DNA of 64,000 nucleotides from Pelodera strongyloides (lineage: Eukaryota; Nematoda; Chromadorea; Rhabditida; Rhabditidae), in NCBI GenBank assembly GCA_036852015.1, contig JAANDG010000102.1:124001-188000 (forward strand), written 5' to 3'. Both the position numbers and the translations under genes were made by a program. The notes below the pieces were generated by a model. That model was not told the DNA's origin, did no database searches, and was given only the letters and a program-made list of their open reading frames with translations. Positions 22,263-32,400 of this stretch are shown here, in pieces (positions within the stretch are counted from its first letter, which is position 1; every line of letters starts with the position of its first letter).

Positions 22263-23598
22263 TTTGTTATTGGATCTTGGCTCGCATCTGTTGGAGGCTT
22301 CGCTGCCCCACTAGCTTGCTATAAGATCTTCCTCCTTCCTTTCCAAATGTTGTAATATTTTATGTTTTATCTATTTCTTTCCACGCTGACAATTCTATTA
22401 TATCCCCTCTCTATGTTGAATACTCTTTTATACTGACTAATATTCGCACTATATTTGCTTCCATTCCTTTTAGCCAAGTTGGTCGCCACACATCACACAG
22501 TACTTCATGTTCCCCTTCCCATTATCGTTGTATATCCATCTATTTATGTCTACTCGTAATGTGAGTTTATATGTATCTCAGCTTTATTTGTTTTTCCTAC
22601 ACCTTGCACCCCTCTCTAGACTTAGGTTTGCTCTGTCTCCATACTTAGTCTCTTTTCTTGCTTCTGGTTATCTAGAATCTATCTAGATAGCCGTGCCCTC
22701 GTGGCATAATGTTACCCGTGCCCTCGTGGCATAATTTTACCCGTGCCCTCGTGGCATAATTATACCCAAGTAGTGTACGGTGTTTTGTCCTTGTGACTAA
22801 ACATTGTTGCTACATGGAATTCATGTCATTATTGACATGCTTATTTTTAGTCCTAATACTGTACTTACTTGACTGATTACATTTCTCATGATTCTATTCT
22901 ACTTACTTTTTGCTATATTTCCGTTTCTTTATGCTTGTTCATATGTTACAGAACTATGTTTCCTTCACTCTTATACATGCTTCTGCTTTTCTTTCTTTTA
23001 TCCTTAATTAAGTTTAATACCTCAATTTTAAAGTTATTTTGCCACCATCGCTTTTCTTTCAATCATTTTACAACCTTCAAACACGTCCCGTTTATTCACT
23101 ACTTTCAAGGGCCCTTACTTTCTTTACGTTTTCTTTCCCCTTTTTTTTCTTTTTACTTATTATATTTGTGTTTTTTATATATTATAATTTTCATGTTCAC
23201 TTGTTAATTTCAACATTTCCAATATTATTAGGTAATTTTTGTATTACCGTCACTTTTGCAGTAATTTTTACTGCTAGCCCTTTATAATTCCATCTTTCGG
23301 ACTGCTTTGATCCCCGGATAGTCTCTATCTTAAAATCTACTTCTTTTTACTTACTCTCTGATATCGGCTTCCACACGGCACTATGGAGGTAGTGGTTATA
23401 CTCAAGTATTCCACGAACACTGTAAGAGGCATTCTCCGGTTCATGGTTGTAAACGGAAAGTGGGAGAATGTCGCTCGGTGTCCTTCGTGTCAACGTTGGT
23501 AGAGTTCTCTAGCTTGAACCCGCCATGTAAGTTTCTCAGATTCTAAAAGCTCTTTCCATTACCCAACCTATCCTCTGAAGCCGAGGGCGGCGGACTGA
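22263..23598 (+). other. 5' untranslated part of the longer retroelement copy
   Basis: Unique sequence between the end of the first shared segment and the open frame of the full-length ORF. It is markedly pyrimidine-rich on the + strand (many TTTCTTTC and CCTTTC runs) and contains three 25-bp tandem units at 22691-22765. Two short ORFs are present without recognisable domains. Confidence 0.5.
22691..22765 (+). repeat. 3 x 25-bp tandem repeat with hairpin
   Basis: Three head-to-tail units of CCGTGCCCTCGTGGCATAAT plus a variable five-base tail. Each unit can form a TGCC-CTCGT-GGCA stem-loop. It lies inside the retroelement's 5' region and is absent from the downstream 3' segment. Confidence 0.9.
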
Positions 23599-26398
23599 GG
23601 TGAATTCTTATGCCCTAACAATACCACAGCAAACTACCACACCCAAACTTGTTTCAGCTCTAAAAAGATTGGCCCGAATCTTAAGCTTACGTCTATTGAA
23701 GGCACACAGTCTTTTGGCAATCCCTGTAAATCGTCCCGTTGCAAAATTTGCCCACTGATATCTTTTGAAAAACTCATTCGTAGCAGCACAACAAGATACT
23801 TCTCTCATACTTTCGCCTCTAGTATTAGTAATTGCTCCAGCGAAGGGGTTATCTATTGTCTAACTTGTGATAACTGCAATATGCAGTATGTAGGTGAGAC
23901 AAAGCGCTCGTTGAAAAGCAGGTTTAGTCAACATCGATATCATCTCAATAAAAATTCACAAGAAACCATTCTGTATCGTCATTTCTCAAATTGTCAAGCA
24001 AATTCCGATGTTAAACTATTTACTATACATATATTAGACTGTTTAGATGAAAACAAGAATAACTGTATTCGCAAGGATAAAGAACTCTTTTGGATTAGGC
24101 TTCTTAACACTGCTTACCCATACGGCTTAAACGATCATATTAAAGGTTTCGGACTCATTAGTGACTACTCTAAGAAAAATCTTGGTAATAATAACATTCC
24201 ATATTTCTGTCTTAATATAATTCGGCCGCCTAAAAACCGAGGTCCCCGTAATAAAATAAAACGTAGATTGTCTACTAATACTACTCCTCCAAACCTCTCC
24301 CATCCTACTGATTTCCAAACACTAGTTTCTCTCAAAAACCGGTTGGCTAAATCTACTAAAAAGATTCTGGTTCGAAATTATTTCTCTAATGAACACTCTA
24401 GTTATTACAGACGTAATGTAGAAGCAATATGTGGCAATTCTTGTGCTTCTAAACCTTTGAAAGATAGAAATACCAAGCCGTCTAAACCGGATTTTCGCAT
24501 CAAACTTCCCTTTATTTGTACCGATTCTAGAGGCTTTAATCTCAAATACGCCATAAATAGATTCATCCGTAACACTTTCATCTCTAATAATATCCCACTT
24601 CCATTTTTACCTCGTATTTGCTACCAAAATCAATATAGCATTCCTTTAGGACCTCGCCTATTTAATCACAAGACTGTTGCTAACAACCCTACTGTTAACC
24701 ACGTTCATTGTAATTGTAAGGATTACCTTTCTTTTTGTAACACTAAAGAAAAAATCGATATCGACGGTTCACTTCATATAATCTCTGGAAATTGCAAAAT
24801 ATTTGAATCCCGCTACCCTAGAGCCACAACTCTTCTTTCAAAAGGAACCAAGTTCAGAGAACCTTTTTCCAGTAAAATACTAGAAGAACATTTACACGTA
24901 CTTTTCAATGACTTGTCTAAAAACCTCAATGAATACACTAGTACGCTTAATTGTTCTGTTCCCATATGGGAAAAGTTAAATGAAGTCATCCAAGGTTTTC
25001 GTAAACCTCATGTTAACTCTAACTGCTCTATTTACAAAGAAATTAACCATATTAAGAGACAGTTTATTATTACTTGCGTAGATAAGGCGTCCGCTAACTT
25101 TTGTTTCTCTTGCCCTCTTTTATATTCACACTTCCTTCATAAAGAATTGGGTATTGCTAAAAACGAAAACGGTTCATTCGAATATAAAGGTAACGATACT
25201 TACTCTCCGTATAATCTCGAGTCACAGGACAGCATTGTATCCCGTCATATTTACTATTCCAACATTCTTAATATAAAATGTTCTGATACCGATCGCAAAC
25301 TTCCTAACATTTACGCAGTTCCTAAATTGCATAAAAAATCGATTAAAATGCGTTACATCACAGCTGCTAAACACAGCTCTCTCAAAAACCTTTCGATTAC
25401 TCTTCAGAAAATACTGAAACATTTCCGTTTGCATTTTAAAAACTACTGTAATGCTAGTAAAACTTGGAGCAGTAATAAAACTAATTTCATTTCTATAGAT
25501 AATTCCATTTGCATTAGTAATTCTACGCTTATACATCGTTTCCATAAAGTCAAAGTCTTGGACTTTAGTAGTCTCTTAACCAACTTACCTCATGATTGTG
25601 TCATTGATAGCATCCTAGAACTAACGGATATATGCTTTAAAAACTCCGGTAAATCTCTTATTAACGTAGGATTTAAGAAAAGTTACTATACTGATGCTCC
25701 GTCTACTAACTGTTTCTCTTCAAATGAAGTTAAAAACATGGTACGCTACATAGTTAAAAATAGTTATCTAGTATTCCAGGGCATTATTTTCCAACCAGAT
25801 CAAAGGAGTTCCTCAGGGAGGTAACTCTTCTCCTTTACTTGCTGATTTAACTCTTTGTATGATTGAATTTAAATACTTTAAAAGCTTTTTGAATTCTTCC
25901 CTCGGCTATAAGATGTCCATGTTCAGATATATGGATGACATAGCTATTTTCTATAATGATGATAACATTCTCGATATACTTGATTCCATCTATCCTAGCT
26001 CGCTCATTCTCGAAGCGGCCAACACTGTTGATTCCTCCGCTCCCTTTCTCGATCTCGCCCTTGCTAGGTCTACACATAATTGGACTATCAATTTATACAA
26101 TAAAAATGATGATTATAGTTTTGACGTTATAAGATTTCCTATGTATGACAGTCATATATGTGACCATATTAAAGTAAACTGTATCCAAGGTGAAGTAATA
26201 CGTATTCATAGATGTACTTCCCAGCTTACTTCTTTCAAATCCAAAATCCATTCGTTCATTATCAAGCTGCTCTCCAACAATTACCCCAAAGAAGTTGTAC
26301 TCAAAACTATCAAAAAATCATTTAATAAGTACCCTATTATTAGTCTTAAATACGATACCTCTACTAAAAGTCTCAACAGTTGGGTCGACAACCTTTAA
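23599..26398 (+). pseudogene. PLE ORF: Cys motif, GIY-YIG endonuclease, reverse transcriptase; one frameshift
   Basis: The frame is open from 23599 to 25824. The first ATG (23881) falls inside the endonuclease domain, so the true start is upstream: non-AUG, spliced or degraded. Order: PCKSSRCKICPL Cys motif at about 23725, then GIY-YIG domain (GVIYCLTCDNC, YVGETKRSLKSRFSQH, and KELFWIRLLN supplying the Glu), then a long linker, then RT (YAVPKLHKKS, KVLDFSSLLTNLPHD). After FQGIIF an extra A near 25795 (TTCCAACC against TTCCACC in copy 1) shifts the frame. The rest of RT, with FRYMDDIAIFYND, continues in another frame to 26398. Catalytic residues are otherwise intact, so the copy was probably disabled recently. 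Confidence 0.85.
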
Positions 26399-26952
26399 TT
26401 TTGCATTTCTGTCGATTCTTCCCTATTATGCAAAACTTTGTAATCGTAATCTACGACATTCTATTTTCACTTATGGATAACTTATTCTTTTCAACAGACC
26501 ACATAGTTCATAAACTTTACCTATATATTCTATCACTAGGTTTATGTCATGCACTCTTACCCGATCAATACTACACACTACATCCCTTTCCCATTGCTCT
26601 CGTCCTCGTCTTGCATTGCTCCATACCCTTTCGTAGTACTTCTTACTTATTGATATATTCCTACCTTTTTTTTTTTTTTGAGGACATATATTTTATTTTA
26701 GTTTTATACTTTCTTCTGCATTTTGTTTATTAATTCTCTACATTGTCCCTTTTTGTAAGGATATTCAGGTACTATTACACCCGCGGTATCAAGGTTAGTT
26801 TCTTATTCGGTTTTTACTATTAATTTTGTACCCTTTTTACTCTATAACCTTATATGTTTCTTTACATACTCTATAACATTTGTCTCTCTATCCCTTTCTC
26901 AATATCTACTTTACCTTTCTTTCACTCACTGCCTAAGCCTACCGTCATCGCA

Positions 26953-27013
26953 CTGATGAGACCCAACGGTGGCAAAATCCTCGTATGCGAAGGGTCGAAA
27001 CGGGGTTACCGTA
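26953..27013 (+). ncRNA. hammerhead ribozyme-like motif, copy 2
   Basis: Same core as copy 1: CTGATGA at 26953-26959, GACCC/GGGTC stem II, GAAA, short CGG/CCG stem III and GTA at 27011-27013. It lies about 560 nt downstream of the RT stop, the same distance as in copy 1, so it belongs to the repeated 3' segment rather than arising by chance. Confidence 0.6.
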
Positions 27014-27356
27014 TTACATATGGTATATTCATGTTAGTTTGTTGAACTTATTCACTTATATCTTCCCAATTTGTTTCCTCTTTTATTACATATATCGCTG
27101 CACTCAATGTTCTTTGTTTACAGTAGCACCTAACCAGTTCGCGCATAGCAACCTATTTTACATTACATTTCCATAACATTTTCCTGTTTTGCTATTGCGT
27201 GTTTGCCGTATACATAATTTGGCATTGTGTTATAATAAAATATCTTATTATATAAAGGAGAAGAGTTTGTGGCCGGGTGAATTTACTTGTGATTACGTCC
27301 ACAACGAAGCCCTTTCATAAAGTTTTTTCGACATTGTAACACAGCATACACAATTA

Positions 27357-27441
27357 TTGGCGGTGAACGGGTTTGAACCCGCGCCCTCCGCTTTCGAGTC
27401 AAACGTTCTACCTGTTGCGACAAGACATCTTGCTTTCCGCG
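27357..27441 (-). tRNA. tRNA-like sequence, probably pseudogene or tRNA-derived
   Basis: On the minus strand an A-box-like TGTCGCAACAGG precedes GACTCGAAA, like the anticodon loop of a Ser(CGA) tRNA, then GCGGGTTCAAACCCG as B box, then CACCGCCA. The T arm is one base short and no 5' strand pairs well with CACCGCC, so a working tRNA is unlikely. It may be a decayed tRNA gene or the head of a SINE. Confidence 0.4.
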
Positions 27442-27771
27442 CCCAACAAGCACTACACAATGCTCTCGGTAATGCTTTAGCATGCAAATTTCACCGCCGC
27501 ATTCACGATTAGTCGACGCTTACTTTTCAAATAAGACGTTCTCGTGTGTGGTTTTAAAATATTCCTCCAGTCGGAGAAGAGCCCGTAGGGCTCTTCGAAC
27601 GTCTGGTATTTTATAATTGTCTTCTGTATTTGGGGTAAGGTCAATATTATTTATTATATTATTATTTTCAGGGGGCGGGATGGGTGCGGCCTTGCTATTT
27701 TTGAGGTGTTTTCTAAAATACGTCGCGGCAACCGTAGCCAAGTGCTGTTCCGCACGGTGTCCGACCCAGCA

Positions 27772-27809
27772 AAAACCCGGTACGCGATCCGGATCGCGTA
27801 CCGGGTTTT
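27772..27809. repeat. 38-bp perfect palindrome
   Basis: AAAACCCGGTACGCGATCC is followed immediately by its exact reverse complement, with no spacer. The next bases, about 27814-27834, are the near-exact inverse of 18299-18319 (20 of 21). The patch is GC-rich in AT-rich surroundings. Confidence 0.95.
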
Positions 27810-29446
27810 CTACCTGGAACGGGACCAGGTCCGTAAGGCGACCAGAACGAAAGGAACCGCAACGCGGAGGCCGTGACGCAATAAAATGTACGCATAGCGT
27901 CTAGTTGTTGTTTAGAATGTGCGGAACGAATAGGGGATGTTTCTGGAGTAAGCAGTGTTTCCAGATTCTGAATGGAATATATCAGTACATGGTACGCTAA
28001 GTTTGGTGATTAAACCACGTGTCATACCGCTTTAAGTTATCTTGTTTGACCCACATAACCAGGGATCGAATCCAGACCATTGCAAGCATGCCGCATCAAC
28101 GGGAACAAAGTTTAAGGGATCCCTTGACAAGCCTCAGGATGAACGATGCTCTGTGTTTTATGTATTCCGTTTTCCCAGCATTCACTGGTCATTTCCGTAC
28201 CCAGGACACGCCCCATATGTGGATGGGCAGCCATTTCCAGTCATAATAATAATAAAGGTTTATTGATTACATAAATAACATATAAACAAAAGTATTTCAC
28301 AAGATAACATATAATGTTTCACAAGCACAATGTGAAGTCCCAACGAAGTGATATTTCTTTGAATGTTTTCTCTCCTTTTCTCTCCTCCAAATATTAAACG
28401 CTTGAAATCAGGTACTCAATGTAAGTAATTACGAAAACTAAGTGCAAAAAACTGGAGCGGGGAAGTGTGAAAACAAAAGCTCTATGTGAGAAGGCAGTGT
28501 TTTGCATGTTCACTTTTTTTCCCGCACGTCGTCCGACTTCCATAGTGCGATGAATAATTTATTGCCAATAATACAATGTACTCATTTTCTTGTCATGCCA
28601 TATGTGCTATTTGAAAACAGCAAAGATTTTTCCATGTTTATTAATAATAAAGCACAAATCACGTACACTCATTTACAGTGATTAGCAAGTGAAAGAAGCG
28701 GAACTAGAGCAAACATAATGTTTACCAGAGCCCGTAAAAAAAGCGAATGAAAATTGAACACTATGATTTTTCCAGAGGGCAAGAAGCGAAATGCTGGTTC
28801 TTTTCTTGAGGGTGCTAACTGATAACATGGAAAACTGAAAGGGGGGAAAATACTAAAAATGCGAAATCTGCCACTTTTTAACAGAACGCTCAAGGAGTGA
28901 TGGAAAAGATTATGTGCAGAAAAATGTTCATGCATGCAAAAAGTGCTTTGATTACAAATATAATTGAAGTTTTCAATGCTTGACAGGAAAAGCGAAGCAC
29001 AAAGAAGCAATGTCTTTTCTCAGCAAAGATTCACTACTGAAGTTAAGTAGAACCGATAGGACAAAAGTGAGAATTGAGCTCGGAAATGAAAAAAAAAACA
29101 GATCATTAAGCACTAAAACTATAAAACAAATGCGCACGTATACATTGGTTTCTGGTTGCGTCTCACAGTAATACAGACGGACAACCATACTGTGAATATG
29201 TATGTATGTGTTATTTACAGGAAAATGGTATGGACACTTGTGATGACACGTTAAATAAAGTTGGCAGCTATATTACTGCTGGATGAAATTATTTGTACAT
29301 TAAAGTTACGGTAAAACCCATAGAATTCTATCAGCTTTTGGTAGTAATAGGAAAATAAGGCCATTCCAGGTAATAAAATAGGTCGTATATTCTGTACAAA
29401 TAGGCAAATTATGTACAAAATAGGCATATTTTGTAAATGGCAACTT

Positions 29447-32400
29447 CTAAGAAAGAATTGTTTCCGCTGCAGAATTTAAGTTCCAACCCTTATTTTCGAG
29501 GGCCGAGAGTGCTTGCGTGAGATCTCTTGCAATGCCCATATCTACCAAATAGTTCATCTGAAAACAAGGCAGCATGTAAAGTTACCGTAAAACTCGAACG
29601 CGTTATTGTCCAAAAAATAAAATGTCATACTTAGTCCATATGCTCACCTTGAGGTGTTTGAGTGCTTTCTCCACATCTCCATTGCATCTACCGACCATTT
29701 GGTCGCATTGCGATCGACTAAAACGTAATATACTATTGATAATTATGCAGACGTTCGTAGAGTAAGACACAAGAAAGATATAAAAACACAGAATCAAATA
29801 AAAACTGACTCGGAAAAGAAAGCTTCCTTGTAGAGAACCTCCATTTGTTCTGCTCGCGAAACGGACGAGCTTTCAGCGGGGGCATTGTGTGGCTGTAATC
29901 AATACAATATGAGCCACGCTCTTGTCAGTTACTAATGGCCGCAAATACTGAAAACTAGGCCTAAACAGATAAATTCAGAAAAATATTCACCGTTGTCGAT
30001 GATTGCGCACTGGAGGCGGGCACACTTCTTTCACTTCTGCTCGTCGAAGCGTTAGAATTTGTTGAAGAAAGAGGATCAAATGATAGAATCACGTCGTCCG
30101 AATGGATAACCGAAGATGTCGGCCGAATCTACAACACATCTGGTTATAGTAGGGAAGAATCGATACATTCATACAGTGGTAATCGTCTCTGTGTAATTAC
30201 TTGATTATCGACGAGTTACGTTATTTACGTCTATGAATCTGTTCATTGCAAAAATAAGGATAAGTGCAAATCTTATCGTTAAATTACCTGTAATTCTGGG
30301 ATAAGAGGAGGAAGCGTTGAAGAAGTGAAAGAAGAACTCGGATAAGCAGACGAATAGCCAAAACCATACGAATTGTTGTAACTGGAGTAGTTGTTTGGGA
30401 AGGCATTGTAAGAGAGTCGATTCTGGTTGTAAGCTGGCTGCCAGGCGCCTGAAGGGAACACATACGAAATATAATTAAAGCATTTAAGGCCTTGGAATGG
30501 TTGCTTCTCGGCTTATTGATCGGCTTCATTAAGAGTTTAAAAAAATATATATTACCGTTTGCTAAACTTGGATATCTAGATGGATATCCACCGAGACTGT
30601 TTTGAGCAGAGAAAAGAGGAAGAGTTTGCATGGAAGGCTGGGCAGGAACTGGAGCCAACACGGGGGATTGAGCTTTATTCGCTGCTATCTGAGAATACAC
30701 ACTATATTGGCACAGTTGTGAAGATTGACCTTGAATTATCCCAATATGTTCCTCAAAGAAAAGAGAATAAATACAAATAAACCAGTTATCAACAAGGGAA
30801 ACACACCGGTAGGGACGGAAGGAGAGAAGGTGTCGCAAGTGATGGATAGAGAGGAGTAGGTATCAAAGGTTGTGATGGAAGAACCAATGGAGTGGGTGTT
30901 ACGGCTGAAGTAGACAGCCGAGACGAGGTGGTGGCTCTTGGGCCAGTCGTTGGTGGATTCGGATTCGAGATGGCCTAGAAAAGAGAGTTTATTTATTATA
31001 AAAGGCTATGGAACTTTAGAGAACATTTGAGCTTGATCAAATATGTCACCGTATTAATGAAAGTGGTTGCGGCACTGTTTTGTGGAACTGTGGACGCAAC
31101 AACATCAGGTGTAGTGGGAGTGACGAAGAAATGAGAGGCTGAACTGGGCGAGCCTGGAGAACTTCCTCCATAAAACAGAGCACTCGGAGGGGGAAGTAGC
31201 GATGAAACATCAACCTACAAAAGAAAAGAATACAATGATAATAAGTAATTATGTAGCACGTGACAGAATGGAATAATCCAGACAGAATAAAAAAGCAAAG
31301 GCAATCTTATACCCCAGAAGATGGTCGATATTGCCCGGCGAGAACAGCTTCAACAATTGAGGCCCGATCTGGAAAAGTATTGGATAACCGATTAAAAATC
31401 ACTGAATTTCATTGAAATCACACTTGCAGATAAATATAGTTTTAAAGTAATTCGAAACATCGGTAGTCAATGTAAGAAACCGAAAGAAACGCACTATTGG
31501 TTCCCGCTGAAGGCGTTGTATTAGCGCTTGACTGGGAGCCTGCGTCAGAATTAGCTGTCGATGTTAAAGCTGCCTGTCTAGGAAGAGTTGCCGCTACAGT
31601 AGAAAACACCGTACGGTCAAGGGGCTGAGTGGGTGGAAGGGCTACTTGCTTCGGTTGAGTTAACTGATTGGTTGACTTCGAGGTAGTTGGTGTCAAGTCA
31701 GAGTTAAGTGATTGAGTGACAGAAACGCCTGGCACAACAGCCGTCGACGCAAGCTTAGATGTCTGTTGCTCGAGTTTAGCTTGCTGCTCCCTTTGAATAA
31801 TCATATCTTGTTGTTGCTTCAACAATAATTGTTGCCGTTCCGTTTCCTGTTTCCTTTGCAATTCATGTCGTTTCAGTAAGTCCTGTTGTCGTTCTGTTTC
31901 GGTTTGTTGACGTAATTGTTGCATGATATGCATTTGTTGTTGTCGTTGCAACTCTTCCTCTTGCTGTTTTTGTTGCCGATTAAGAGCATGGATTGCTGCG
32001 TTGCGAACGGCAGCCTCTCGCTGATGTTGCATTTGTCTCTGTCGCAACAACTCTTGTTGTTGGTGTTGTTGTTGATTGAACATTTGCTGCTGTGCTTGCA
32101 TTTGCTGCACAGACGGAGAAACGTGTTGAGGAGAGGTTGTTACACGAGCACTAGAGGAGGCAGGTGTGGGCTGCAGCAACTGAAAAATATTACGAATAAA
32201 AAACATTATCTGAGTAGTGGATATCGAGCGGTTTTTGTCAACACATGTCTACAATACGGTTCGGCCACTCTTAAAAATTTGAACCCAAAATGTGTACCTG
32301 AGATCCAAGTTGCGGAGTGGAAGAAGAGTGCGGTTTTTCGGAAAGCAACGTCTGAGGATTCAGTGCAGATACCTAAAGGGAGGTTGATGGTGGTGAGACT

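Larger units (their letters stand above)
20763..27087 (+). mobile_element. Penelope-like retroelement with N-terminal GIY-YIG, partial tandem
   Basis: Two nearly identical segments, 20763-22262 and 25580-27087, flank a unique middle, so the structure is a 5'-truncated copy followed by a longer copy, the partial-tandem form known for Penelope-like elements. The longer copy encodes a Cys-rich motif, a GIY-YIG endonuclease domain and then a reverse transcriptase, with endonuclease first. Canonical Penelopes have it last; permuted elements (Chlamys and Naiad groups) have it first. Hammerhead-like motifs lie downstream of the RT in both segments. Differences between segments are few, which implies a young insertion: one extra A near 25795, a few substitutions, and a small indel region near 26665-26695. 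Exact outer ends and target duplication were not determined. Confidence 0.88.
27088..29446. other. gene-poor stretch right of the retroelement
   Basis: Contains the tRNA-like sequence near 27370, the 38-bp palindrome at 27772 and AT-rich filler. A GGATTCGATCC-type B box (minus strand, near 28065) hints at another tRNA-derived remnant but has no convincing A box. No coding exon with matching phases found. A short AAT run is at 28244-28255. Confidence 0.4.

Noticed and set aside
28019..28266. Second tRNA-like B box (GGATTCGATCC, minus strand)
   Set aside because: No A box at the right distance and no acceptor pairing; too weak to call.
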